From contig JAUZTG010000047.1 of NCBI GenBank assembly GCA_030734395.1, forward strand, positions 310,001-374,000: 64,000 nt of DNA, written 5' to 3'. This DNA is from Sarocladium kiliense. Its lineage: Eukaryota > Ascomycota > Sordariomycetes > Hypocreales > Sarocladiaceae. Positions 20,174-31,039 of this stretch are shown piece after piece. The translations under genes were made by a program, and so were the position numbers. Below the pieces are notes generated by a model, which saw nothing but the letters and a program-made list of their open reading frames with translations, did no database searches and was not told where the DNA came from. Within the stretch, counting starts at the first letter, position 1, and every line of letters begins with the position of its first letter.

Positions 20174-23100
20174 ATGGATCCACCGAGGATGCGATCTGGG
20201 CTACCAGCCCGACCAAATGACGGACCTCTGCCCAGGAGAAGAGGAGATCCTGCCACGACAACGACCCAAATAGCCAGGCCCACGAATAGGTCATTCAAGA
20301 GCGAGCCAGGTGTGTCCCGTATTGCTGCACCTTCCTCCGGTGTGCCCCGACCGTCGGCAGTCTCCCATAGGCAGCCCGAACCTGCTCCACGACAGGTGCC
20401 AAGATACACAACGGACCAGCGACCATCACTGGAGCATCAGTCGAAGTCATGGGAACCGGCAAGTGGGATTCCTACAAGTCGCCAGCGTACACATATACCC
20501 CAAGGCTCTGTATCATCATCCTCTGGTCGTTCGAACGAAAGCAACCTCAAACCACCAAGGAACGTTCTTCGGAGAAAGAGGTCTAGTATTTCCCATGATA
20601 CGGCGGCATCCAAATCAGAGTCTCCACGGACAAGTTCCTCGTCCTCGAATCTACATTCCAGGACTTCCATAGATCCTTCCTTTGGACTTGTCTTTGATCG
20701 GCGCCAACTAGAGAGTCCGGCCGAGATTCGAGTTGCCGAGTCCGTGGAGATTCAAAAGGCCACAATTCCTATGATTTACCCCGAGTTGGATCGATACCGA
20801 GACCATAGACCACCTGTGGATCATCGCCATATCAGAGACACGGAGATCGAGGTTCCCTTCCGCCTTGCCACCCACGATCTTCCACCGCCAACTCCGGGGA
20901 GTCTCCTCTTCTCTGGCAGCAGCAGCCAGGTCAGTGCCATTAGTGCGAGTCCGTCAACAAAGTACTCTGAGTCACCTGGTCCGGGGCCCTATAGCCGAGA
21001 CACCACACCGACTTCTATGTCCTCTCAGTCCCCTGGTCTGTTCATACCCACAACACGGATGAACAAAACTCAGCTGCGTTATCATAGCCCTGCCCTGACC
21101 AGACCACCTGTGACCAAGCGCCGTGCTTGTAGCTTCAATGACACCGAGGCATCTGCGTCTGACCCTCAAGGCTTGCCTGCCGTCAGGGAGTCTCTTACTT
21201 CATCATCTTCCAACTCCACGGTCCGCGAAGCAGAAAGGTCTGCCGCACTGGACCGCAAGAACAGACGAAAACTTCCACCACCGCCCCCAAGTCCCCCTCC
21301 AAGGAAGTCTTCTCAGAAGTCTCGCAGGCCGTCTGATGAAAGCAGCCCTCAGAAGCCTAGCCGTCCTTCGACTGCCCCTGAGTCTCCACCGAAGCCTATC
21401 CCCGAGGTAAAGGGTGTTGGGTCACCAGCACCACCCCGTCGTCCAAGCCGAGATGGAACCCCGGACATGCAGTCACAGCTTTTCGATCCTGTGCCCGTTG
21501 TTCACAGCAACCTTTCTTCAGCATCTCTTCCCACAGAGAGACGCGGAAGTGATGCCGGTGCGCCCAGCTCTCTCCCTAGGTCTGTTACCTCCCCCCCAGC
21601 CCAGCGCTCAGGGGCCACTCGCCGGACTTCCATGCTACGTGATGAACCTTCAAGTTCTGTATCTACTACGGTCAAGAGGGCACCGACAACTGCGGCCGAG
21701 CCAGCCAGGCCTATTCGAACTCCTAGCCCCAATGTCAGCTCTTCCTCCAAATCCAGGTTTCCTTTCTTTGGACGCAAGAAATCATCTGTTGATTCCAAGG
21801 AGCCAGAGAAGGAGGTCAAGAAAAGGGCCCTTCGCAAGGGCCCGGCTGCTGGTACTGGTCACGAAGGTTATGGGCGTCTGGGTCATGTACGCCGCCGGAG
21901 CGGAGCCAGAGGTGCATCGGATTCGCTTTCTTCCCAGGAGAGCCTCACCGAGGACCCATTTCTGGCAGATCGAATGAGCCCTGTCATCATTGCAGGAGGC
22001 GAAGTGATCGAGAACCGGAATACCAGTCCTGAGCTCCCTCGGAATGGAAGTAATCAAACCCTGGCAATGGGACGCCCAAGTATGGAATCAAGAGGCACCA
22101 ACATGTCCAACGTATCTAGCAGCCCTGCTCGTACGACTATGTGGCCATCAGCAGGCTATCTTCGACCAAGCACCGCTTCACGATCCCGTCGGCCATCTGA
22201 CAGTAGTGATTCGGAAGATATGACCATGAAGTCGACTCTAGCTTTCAGGCGGTCCGTTCAACGTCTTCGATCATCACCTGACAACCCTATTCGACTTCCC
22301 CAGCCCATCGTCACATCCGGCTCTGCCACTTCTCCTATGACGAGCTTCGATACAAGTGTCCTGTCTGATGAGTCGCACATTGAGATGCAACGCGAAGTCT
22401 CTCGCGGACGCTCAAACATGAACCCGGTTCCAAAGAAGTTGACGAAGCGAGCTCGCTCACCCCGGAAATGGAATCTCTTCAGCCGGTCTCAGAGCCGCCC
22501 AAAGAAGACAGAGGAGGATGCTCGAGTTGCTGCTACGGTGACGCCAGTCGAGAAGAAACCCATGGCGTTCTACACAATGATGGACCCCTCTGAGCAGGAA
22601 GGCGACGTGACCGACATTCAGCAGATCCTGAGGAATGCCGATGTATATATGTCAACGCCCAGTCTACCAGGAAGTTCAACTTCGGCGACAAGTCTGGACA
22701 GGTTGTACCATCAAACAAACCAGCCGCCTCGGCTGACGCCGTCACCTCTCATCAGCTCGACATCTATTGACATCTCACGAGAAAATGTGCGAGTAGATCT
22801 TAGGGCAGCTCAGACTTCTGTGCCAGATCTGGTAGTGACGCGCAAGCCAAGTCGACTGCAGCAAGTCGGGAGGATTCCGAAGGTTGTCAGCAACCGTCAG
22901 GAATTCCCTTCTCCAAAGAGTTTCTCGCGACCGTTCAGAGCCAGCATGCAAATACCACAGCCAGAAGAGATGCCTTGGGTTGCAGAGCCTGAGCTAGTGC
23001 CTTCTGTTACGAAGCCATCGCCTGCTATGTCTGCACCCGGAATGACCGGCTCCGCTACCTCTCCAGATATGAGCCAGACGACTCGAGAGTTCCTGTCATT

Positions 23101-24595
23101 TTCACCGAGGAAAAACTCCGATGGGACCTTGGGTACTAGCTCTGGATCTTCTGGCACATTTGCCTACTCAGGGGCGACAGCTATTGTTCCGACATACGCT
23201 GATCCACCTGCTGAAGATGAGATTTGGGATGAGTATGACGATCTGCTTGGAGATGATAGGCCACCCATCTCCGCAACATCCTCGAGGGGCCTTCCATTCG
23301 CGCTCGAGACGTATGAGGCCAAGCTTTCGAGAAAGGCTTCTCGCGACAAACCCATGGAGTCCCCCACCATCGCCATAGACAGCCGAAAGGTCTCTACTCA
23401 CTCAAAAGCTCCAACACATTCAAGCAGCTACAGTGCCGACATGACAGAGAGAATTAGGGCAGCATTCCAGCCTCATGCCAGTCCAACTGTCCCCTTCCCC
23501 GAGCCTCTTGAGCCAATCAATGAGGGTAGGCGACGGAACAGCATCGACTCAGGCACTACCGTCGAGGAGCTGAAGCACAAGGCATCTATATCGGCATTGC
23601 AGACGCGTGACTCTACAGTCAGTTCGAGCTCCTCGGATGATGGCTCTCCACTCGCTCAAGTGAACCTGCGAGTTGGGTCCATGACTGTCAGCAAGTGGCT
23701 CAGTTTTGGACATGTGCTTTTCAGTGACGTTCGTCACGAGCTTGTCCCTGTCGAGGGTTCGCTCAAGAGGCATTCGATTCTGGTTGTTGATGGACTTGGC
23801 AATGATGACTGGTCCTTCTATGCCGCGGAGACGTACCCAGCTGCAACCTTCTTCAACCTTTCGCCCCGCGCACCTCTCCCTGCGGAATTGCAAAGCTCCC
23901 CGACAGGATTCCCGCTCAGCCCCCCGAACCACCATCAGATCCAATACGTGTCCCACCTTGAGAAGTTTCCCTTTGCTCCTCAGAGTTTCACATCCCTTGT
24001 GTATCGATTCCCTGTGGCTGCGTCCGAGGCAACTTACCGCAACATTCTCACGGAGGCACGTCGCGTACTCAAACCTGATGGCTACCTCGAGCTATCTATT
24101 CTGGATGTCGACTTGAACAATATGGGAAATCTTGGACGCCGCGCGGTCCGGGGCTTAAAGGAACGCATTCAGGAGAACGCCCCTGACACCAGCTTGGCCT
24201 CCACTGCAGACCTTATAGTTCGACTACTTGGCAAGCTCGGCTTCTCTGGAATCAAAGCCGCCCGTGTTGGTGTCCCAGTTGCTAGCTCCGTGTCGAGGCC
24301 AAGTAGCTCCAAAGATAGCACATCATCTGGTCAGAAAGCGAAGAAGGATGAGCCAAGTCTGGCAGAGATGATGAGCGACAGCAGCCCTGTTGCTGATGAG
24401 AGCATCACCAAAATGGTATCCCGCGTGGGCAGATGGTGGTATACCCGTTGCTACGAGAACGCTGCAGGCGCAAGCACTGCCGAGAAGAGCATTTGGAACG
24501 ACAAGCTTTTGCTTTCCGAGTGCGGGGAGTTGGGAACGAGCCTGAAGCTGATGGTCTGCTGTGCTCGAGCGCCGGACCGCATTACCAGCATTTGA
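20174..24595 (+). CDS. large disordered protein with C-terminal methyltransferase-like domain
   Basis: Single open frame from the ATG at 20174, 1473 residues. Roughly the first 1170 residues are low-complexity Ser/Pro/Arg-rich, with many SP/TP and RRxS-type phosphosite-like motifs, PPPPPSPPPR-type proline runs and basic patches. They look intrinsically disordered. From about residue 1170 (SKWLSFGHVLFS) a folded region begins. It contains ILVVDGLGNDDWSFYAAETYP in the position of SAM motif I, an acidic/hydrophobic strand ending FNLSP, and an RRVLKPDGYLELSI segment typical of class I methyltransferases. It ends with a WW-Y-R helix near the C-terminus. Such fusions are conserved in Pezizomycotina. 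Whether it methylates is doubtful because motif I lacks GxGxG. It may be a scaffold or signalling protein. Confidence 0.85.
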   Translation: MDPPRMRSGLPARPNDGPLPRRRGDPATTTTQIARPTNRSFKSEPGVSRIAAPSSGVPRPSAVSHRQPEPAPRQVPRYTTDQRPSLEHQSKSWEPASGIPTSRQRTHIPQGSVSSSSGRSNESNLKPPRNVLRRKRSSISHDTAASKSESPRTSSSSSNLHSRTSIDPSFGLVFDRRQLESPAEIRVAESVEIQKATIPMIYPELDRYRDHRPPVDHRHIRDTEIEVPFRLATHDLPPPTPGSLLFSGSSSQVSAISASPSTKYSESPGPGPYSRDTTPTSMSSQSPGLFIPTTRMNKTQLRYHSPALTRPPVTKRRACSFNDTEASASDPQGLPAVRESLTSSSSNSTVREAERSAALDRKNRRKLPPPPPSPPPRKSSQKSRRPSDESSPQKPSRPSTAPESPPKPIPEVKGVGSPAPPRRPSRDGTPDMQSQLFDPVPVVHSNLSSASLPTERRGSDAGAPSSLPRSVTSPPAQRSGATRRTSMLRDEPSSSVSTTVKRAPTTAAEPARPIRTPSPNVSSSSKSRFPFFGRKKSSVDSKEPEKEVKKRALRKGPAAGTGHEGYGRLGHVRRRSGARGASDSLSSQESLTEDPFLADRMSPVIIAGGEVIENRNTSPELPRNGSNQTLAMGRPSMESRGTNMSNVSSSPARTTMWPSAGYLRPSTASRSRRPSDSSDSEDMTMKSTLAFRRSVQRLRSSPDNPIRLPQPIVTSGSATSPMTSFDTSVLSDESHIEMQREVSRGRSNMNPVPKKLTKRARSPRKWNLFSRSQSRPKKTEEDARVAATVTPVEKKPMAFYTMMDPSEQEGDVTDIQQILRNADVYMSTPSLPGSSTSATSLDRLYHQTNQPPRLTPSPLISSTSIDISRENVRVDLRAAQTSVPDLVVTRKPSRLQQVGRIPKVVSNRQEFPSPKSFSRPFRASMQIPQPEEMPWVAEPELVPSVTKPSPAMSAPGMTGSATSPDMSQTTREFLSFSPRKNSDGTLGTSSGSSGTFAYSGATAIVPTYADPPAEDEIWDEYDDLLGDDRPPISATSSRGLPFALETYEAKLSRKASRDKPMESPTIAIDSRKVSTHSKAPTHSSSYSADMTERIRAAFQPHASPTVPFPEPLEPINEGRRRNSIDSGTTVEELKHKASISALQTRDSTVSSSSSDDGSPLAQVNLRVGSMTVSKWLSFGHVLFSDVRHELVPVEGSLKRHSILVVDGLGNDDWSFYAAETYPAATFFNLSPRAPLPAELQSSPTGFPLSPPNHHQIQYVSHLEKFPFAPQSFTSLVYRFPVAASEATYRNILTEARRVLKPDGYLELSILDVDLNNMGNLGRRAVRGLKERIQENAPDTSLASTADLIVRLLGKLGFSGIKAARVGVPVASSVSRPSSSKDSTSSGQKAKKDEPSLAEMMSDSSPVADESITKMVSRVGRWWYTRCYENAAGASTAEKSIWNDKLLLSECGELGTSLKLMVCCARAPDRITSI

Positions 24596-25537
24596 GGTTC
24601 TTGTACTTTCTTTCGACTTTCTTTATTCCTTTCTTTCCTTACGGAGGTTTTTCCTTGGAAAAGAATTCACCGTGGCGTGGGCGCAAGCTTCAGGAATCGC
24701 CACGGTATATTTGAGAGTACATTTCTGTACATGTGACACCAGCTCAGTGACTCTGGCTGCACACTATTCATGACCTTATCTCTGCGAAGGGAGGGCCACT
24801 TTGTCTTCGTTCACTATGGTCGTTTTGGGCAAGACATTACACCGCCCAGCGACGACGGTACAGACTATGGACTCACGTCCCGCATGTTACAGGAGTTTGT
24901 GCACAGCGTTTCGGTTGCACTTTCTTTTCTTACCAGCTCCATTCTTAGATGGAGGCTGTATCCTTCGACGACTTTGCGTTATCTTCATGACAATCATGGC
25001 ATTTCTTTCTCTGAGGGGAAGTATCACTTAATGGGGACAATGCCGGCCATTGTACTCTGCCACTCTGTGTCTCTCAAACTTTGGGCGGAAACTTTGCTTT
25101 TCTCTTCTCTTCTTATCCTGGTCCCATTATCGGGGACTTTCACTTTCACTATCACGAAAGCGGGCATACCTTTCGTTCGCAGAGAGACGAATGAGCGCAC
25201 AGAGTGCAGATTGGGAGGCTGGAGGATCATACACGCTGGATGAGTTGATGACCTGGATACTTATGATGACACTTTTTCGGTAATGGCTTCAGTTGGGAAT
25301 TTTGATAGCTTATGTTCGGCGCGATTCTTCCTTTCGTTCGCTTTTCTCTTGCAGTTCTTCTGCTTAGCATGAAGATACCCATATCAATCGATCCGTTTTT
25401 CTTCAACATGACTACATCGTAATTGCCTCTTGCTCATTGGAGTGATATGCGGTAAAATCTGCAGATTAACTTGTGTTGTTGACAGTATACTATAGTACAT
25501 GTGTGTTCTACATGGTTTATCTACATAAAGGTTTTGA
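24596..25537. other. intergenic, convergent 3' flanks
   Basis: T-rich 3' flank of the methyltransferase-like gene and 3' flank of the leftward TRM61-like gene. ORFs up to 157 codons here are not protein-like. Confidence 0.5.
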
Positions 25538-27107
25538 TCATGGCGCAACGCTCTTGGTTACGCTCCCTTCACTGTCCTCCTCCGTGACAGTCTCGCTTAC
25601 AACCTCCATCCTTTCTGCACCCTCGAGCTCAGCACCATCCAAGCCCGAACTATCCAAACCTTCATCCTCAACCCCTACAGTCTCCCCTTCGTCAATCCTC
25701 CCCCCAACCTTCCTCACCACAGCCACAAACCCCCCTCCTGCCACCCTATCCCCAACCTTCGGCCTCATCACCTGCACCCATTCCCCATCTCCCCTCTCCC
25801 TCACAACCTTCACATCCCAGGCCCTTCCCCCGGCACCACTATCCGGCATCGTCTCACTCGCCAAGCTCGTCGGCAACTCCAACACCCTCTCCAACCTCAC
25901 CTTCTGCCCACTCTTCAAACACCAGGTCTGGAACTCCGCAATCTGCGAGATGCTCGGGGCAAAAACTACCAATAAGCCATCTGGTAGCAATGACTCGATG
26001 ACGGGGCCGGCGTGGACGTGTGCAGAAGGGAGATCGAGGATCGCACGGGCGAGGAAAGGGGTGTTGTTCGTTTGAGAGAGGCGAGAGGTTAGGAAGGCGG
26101 AGATGGTGGTGTTGGTGTGGAAGTCTATGGAGGGGAGGTACTGGGCTCTGCGGAAGTTACGGATGAACTTGTAGGCTTCTTGGGAGTGTTTCGGGTTCTT
26201 GTCAAGGGTGTGGATGATGGCGCGGCGGGAGGAGCGATAGGATTCGAGGGATGCTTGGTCGGATTCTGAAAGGCCGCCGAGGGGATGCGGAGACGGGGAG
26301 GTGGTTGGTTCAGACGATGTTGAGGAAGAAGAGGGTGTGCTAGATTCGGGGTCTGATGCCGAGGAGGAAAGGAAGCTGTCTGGGAGTGCGATACGAAGGT
26401 CGCGTGGTATGGGAGGGTTGGCGGCATGGATAGCACGGGCGATGTGAAGGGTCAAGCTGCCCATACCTGTGCCAGCTTCGAAGATCTCAAAGGGTGTCGA
26501 GTCGACCGTCCTGATACCCTCGCGCTCCCCATCCTCCTCATCCTCCTCGCCTGGCCTGGTAGGATGCAAGTCCAACAGCGACACAATCGTCGCCGCATCC
26601 TGAGGGTAAATCTTGATCACATCCATTAGCACATTTGCATTTTGGACTGTATACCTGGAAGTTCTCTCAAGTCGAGCATGTAAGAAGAGCGGGACGACTC
26701 ACCGGCGTAGCAATCCTCTTGCTATGAACCACATAACCCGCCAACGAAGGCCTCATCACCTCAACCCTCCTCCCGCCCTCATCCCTCATCCTCTCAAGTA
26801 CATTCCTCCCAATCAACTCCTCCGTGGGGAGCATCACGCCATAGCTGAGCTTAACGCGGCGACCTGGTCGGAGAGGAGGTGTGAGGTGCCATTTTGCGTA
26901 TCTTGAGCCTTCTTGGCGAATGAGGAGAACGTCATTTTCTGTATAGTACGTGTCAGTCTTATTCTTGTCTTAACCTTCGTCTTGGAGATGGCATGAGAAT
27001 TGTGACGGGTGAGTGAGTGAACCTTTTATGACGGGGGTCGAGACGCTTGAGAAGTTCCTTTGGTAGGGAGGGAAGCGGCATCGACGCAGAAATTGCGCCA
27101 GGGCCAT
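25538..27107 (-). CDS. TRM61-like tRNA (adenine-58-N1)-methyltransferase, probably mitochondrial
   Basis: Exons, read leftward: 27107-27023, 26938-26703, 26611-25538; introns 84 bp and 91 bp, both in phase. The second uses a GCTAATG branch and joins KRIATP directly to IYPQDAATIV, as the family requires. Product 464 residues. The first ~28 residues are Arg-rich and hydroxylated without acids (FLRRCRFPPYQRNFSS), like a mitochondrial targeting sequence. A GCD14-type region follows, with the TP-IYPQDA loop and SAM motif I as FEAGTGMGSL, then the conserved ILDLPSAHVH strand that binds substrate. A Ser-rich insertion after motif I and an acidic Glu/Val tail (about the last 60 residues) lengthen it. 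Role by family: m1A58 in tRNA T-loops. Alternatively it could be a nuclear TRM61 paralogue. Confidence 0.82.
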
Positions 27108-28131
27108 GATCGGTAACGGTTGGTCAAAATACGTGATTAGTACAGGTGTAAATGCAAATAAACACACAGAGGAACGAAACGACAGCAAGCACGAGTTGCT
27201 CGTAGATATTATCTGGAACGATGGTTGATCCGATCCAATGCTCATGGAAGTCACTGAACCCCTAAATTTGCGCCGGCAGATGTCCGGCTCCACCTTGAAC
27301 GACCACTACAGAAGCCAGCATTCTACAACGGAGGACAATCAAGTGATCACAGCTGTCAATCTGCTCCGGTTCGCAGTTCTCGGTAACTTGAATCAAATCT
27401 TCATTGACATCCGCACTTCAGATATATCCTCCTCGCCCACCATCTCCATGCTCCAGGTTGACGCTCCACTCATCCAAAATCTCCCATCATCAAGCGCCTC
27501 GTCACCCAATGCCAGCCAATTCCACATATATCACGGCGAGTATATATGCCAATACTGCTTTTAGAGATTGTCAAGCCCATATCTCCATGAAAACACCCTC
27601 CCAGCAGAACAACGAAAAAACTCCGCTCTGGCTGCCCATCTCCCATCACTCCGTTTCCCTCGACCTCGGTATCATAAAAACAAGGGAAATATTCCGCTGC
27701 GCCAGGTTTAAAAGATCAAATGACCCACAACGATGATCGAGCCCACTTCGAGCCCGGCACCAAGGTATAGTAGTATACAGTGGGAGCGTCTCACGCCTAC
27801 CCATAACAAAAGAAGATGTAAGAACAAAGCGTCAATGGAAGAGACGTCGCTTCGTCGTCGTAGCATTATCCCAAATGCCAATCGTGAACGCCGGCCCATC
27901 AAGGTCGTAATATCGAGAAAAGAATTATATATCGTAGAAAGGTGATATAGCGGTGCGTCGCTCCTTGGAAAAGTACGCCCGTTGCGCCGGCGCCTGCTTC
28001 GTAACGGTGGTCAATATTCCGCACTGATGGGGAGATGCAGTAACCAAACGTGCCCGTGATCGGCCGTGTCATCATAAGAGCTCCAAGCCCTGACAAGCAG
28101 GGCGAAGGGTCTTCGGGCCAGGGGTCCCGGA
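27108..28131. other. intergenic between TRM61-like and Clr5-domain genes
   Basis: Promoter of the TRM61-like gene (leftward) and 3' flank of the leftward Clr5 gene. The ORFs on + (27238-27736) overlap one another and show no recognisable feature. Confidence 0.5.
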
Positions 28132-31039
28132 TCAGAGGAAGCCCCAGCCCGATGAGCTGCCCTGTTGGTTCATGGCCGCAGCCCAAGGATCCTGTGGCTC
28201 GGGCTGTCGTTGGTTAGATTGGCCCATCGCAGCGGCCCACGAGTCTTGCGGGTCCTGTGCGTGCTCAGTCATATGGAAGTCTTCTTCGAAGTATGGCATG
28301 ACCTTCACACCAGCATGCTGCTCAAACATCGCAAGTAAAGAGTCATAGCGTCGCCGACACCGCTTCGACCACGGATCAACCTTGACAGGGCAGTGGAAAC
28401 AATACGAGTTCGGACGGTTGTCGCGAATCTGTGACATGAAGCCCCCGGACTTGAGAATATCCCACAACTCCAGAGTCGAATGTTTGGCGGCTTCTGATTG
28501 TGGATCTGCTGCGAAGAATAGCTGAGCAATGGTATATCGGAGAGCGGTGGCCTCTGACGATGTCGTGCCAAAGCGCTGCTCCAAGTTGCGTAGTGCCGGC
28601 CGCAACTCCACTGCTAGCTTGCTCAGCCGCTCCGAGTTGACGTGTCCGTAGAACATGGCCAGATCCAGCCAAGCTCGGACGAGGTACGGGTGTCGGCGGC
28701 TGTAGATGGCTTCCAGCTCCTCTGTAATGGCAGGCATGCTAGCCCATAGCAGATCCGACAATGTCGTTGCGCCATGTTTTTGCTGCACTTCGTAAAGACA
28801 CCCAAAGATCTGGCGGAACGGATGGGAGCGCTCGCAATGAGTCGATGAGTATGCAGAGAGGTATTTGCAAAATGCTGTCATCATGCCTGGGTCCCTCTGG
28901 ACCATGCCAAGAAGGACCTCGTTGATGCCTTGTGGTGAAAGTTTGGGCAAGTCACCCTCCAGCACCTGGAAAGCCTCCATCATGCAGTGCCCACCCTGGT
29001 CAGCATCCATAGCCTCGAAGTAGAAGTTAGCTTCTACTAGAAGGTCGCTGGAGCATGCTCCCCATATCATCATTGACGGCCATGGGATCTCAGACTGGCT
29101 CTCGACCTCACTCTGCCGGCATTGGAGATAAGCTTTTCGCACATTTCCGATGAGGAGCTCCTGAGCACGGAGAAGGTCCGGAGATCGCAGATGCTCAGGT
29201 GTCAATGGTGGTGTTGGTGTTCGGCATCTGATGTGCGCTGGAAGGTCGGCAGGTTGCTCGAAATCAACCAGATCGTATTCGGTGACTCCTTTCCGCTTTA
29301 AATAGGTGCCCAGATTCACAATCTTGCCGTTGCGGACGAACTCCGACACCTTGCCTTCGGCATCTCGCTGGAACTTCATCGAAAGCAGGCGCTTAACCTC
29401 GTCTTCAGTGTTGTTCTTGACGAAACCCCATGCAGAGAAACGTGTCTTATACATCTTGGGCCTATACGAAGTGTCAGTCGGTGCATCCTGAAAAGTCTAA
29501 ATGTTTCAACTCACGTTGCCTGAAAGCCATATTTATCGGCCATGATAGCCATGACCTCTTTAAGCGGTTTCCTTTCCTCAAGGTAGAGTGTGCGAATGGT
29601 GGATTTATAAGACTCCCATGCCTCCGCAGGAACCTGTTCCCTTGATGGTCGTGAACCGGCCTGGCCTCGGAGAGATACCGAGCTACGCCGTGTGCTCTAA
29701 GAAATGTTAGTCATCCTTCCTGGAATCATGCTCAAACAGCTCGGTAGAGGAAACCTACGAGGAGGTCAGGAGTCGATGCTGACGGTGTTTCGGCAACTGG
29801 GGTTGACATAGGCTCCTGCTTAATCTCTGGAGAGAAAGTGCTGACGCTGGCTATTGAGGGAGCCCTTGGCCGTGGGGGTTTCGCGGGCGGCTTGGGTTTA
29901 GGTTTGGACGCCGGGTTAAACTCAAGAATGAACTGATTGCCGGTATTGAGTGCAGGCTTGGGTGGTACAGGGGGAGGCGGACGGAAGAATCCGCCTCCTG
30001 GAGTTGTAGGGGTCTGGTCGTTTGATGACGTGGGCTTTGGCGTAGGATTCGAAGGTGCCGATGGCGGCGGTCGCCATATCGCAAAGCCCGGCGTCCCAGG
30101 GGCTGCAGGAGTAGATGTATTCCTGCTCGGTGCTGGCATGGCTTGATTGCTTATCGTGTTGTTCTGCGGTATTGAGTTTGACATGAAATCATCCAGACTG
30201 CCAAACTGATTCGACGAAGGTGCAGCCGTTGGTGTCGAAACCCGGGACTCATGGAACCCTGCAAAGGACATGGACGACTCGGGACTGGCCATCATTGGGC
30301 TTGCGACCCGCGATTGGCCAGTGAAAGACCCGAAACCATTGTCCATGGGACTGGCGACTGGGCTCTGCATTTGGCTAGGATCCAGCGAGCTGAAACTACC
30401 AAAGTGAGTGTTGATAGGGGGGCTTTGTGGAAGAGGGCTCGTGCTATGTTGTCCCATGGAGCTCATGGATCCCATAGATGATGGGTTGAACATGCCGAAG
30501 GACGTAGACGTCTGCGAGCTGTTGACAATAGGGCTAGAAGCAGCTTGTTGCCCCGGTCGCGGAGGTAGAGGCGGGTTGAAGTCCTTGTTCTCGAATTGAG
30601 CAACAAGTCGTCCAACGCCACGACTGCCGGTACCGGTACCGCCGCCTATCCCATTGTTGCTCTGAAACGATCCCATGTTGTCGAGCTGAACATTTTCCTG
30701 GGCCAAGTTGGACGCTTCCATACCACCTTGGACGAAGCCAGAGTGGAAGTCATTCGAGGTTGCGGTCCAGTCCATGGCACCTGTGGTTGCACTTGCGCCA
30801 TGGTGTTGTCCGAAATTAACGTCTTGGTGTTGTTGATATTGAGATACATTATGTTGATGGTGCTGCTGTTGAGATTGCTCATACATGTGTTGCTGTTGTT
30901 GCGAATGGATATAGGCATTATCCTGCGCAGGCTGTGAGCCAAACTTATTCCAGTTGGCCGGATTGAGGAAACTAAAGAAGTCATCCTGCTGAGAGCCTGC
31001 GCCGGCCGCCCCGTTCGCGGAATGGTTGTGATTAAACAT
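28132..31039 (-). CDS. Clr5-domain protein with Gln/Pro-rich N-terminus
   Basis: Exons, read leftward: 31039-29759, 29696-29515, 29461-28132; introns 62 and 53 bp, in phase; product 930 residues. The start is the ATG at 31039 (MFNHNHSANG). Residues 1-427 are low complexity: Gln/His-rich near 45-85, then Ser/Pro-rich with SP repeats and proline-rich stretches (FFRPPPPVPPKPA) that could bind SH3 or WW domains. A Clr5 domain spans about residues 445-500 (EAWESYKSTIRTLYLEERKP ... YKTRFSAWGFVKN) and is rebuilt exactly across the two introns. The C-terminal ~400 residues are helical with possible TPR-like repeats. Clr5 is named after a fission-yeast heterochromatin factor; in Pezizomycotina it occurs in many N-terminal positions of unknown role, probably in DNA or protein binding. 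Confidence 0.88.

Noticed and set aside
26666..26702. 37-bp intron in the TRM61-like gene
   Set aside because: Too short for fungal splicing; the 91-bp alternative with a GCTAATG branch site joins the conserved TP and IYPQDA motifs exactly.
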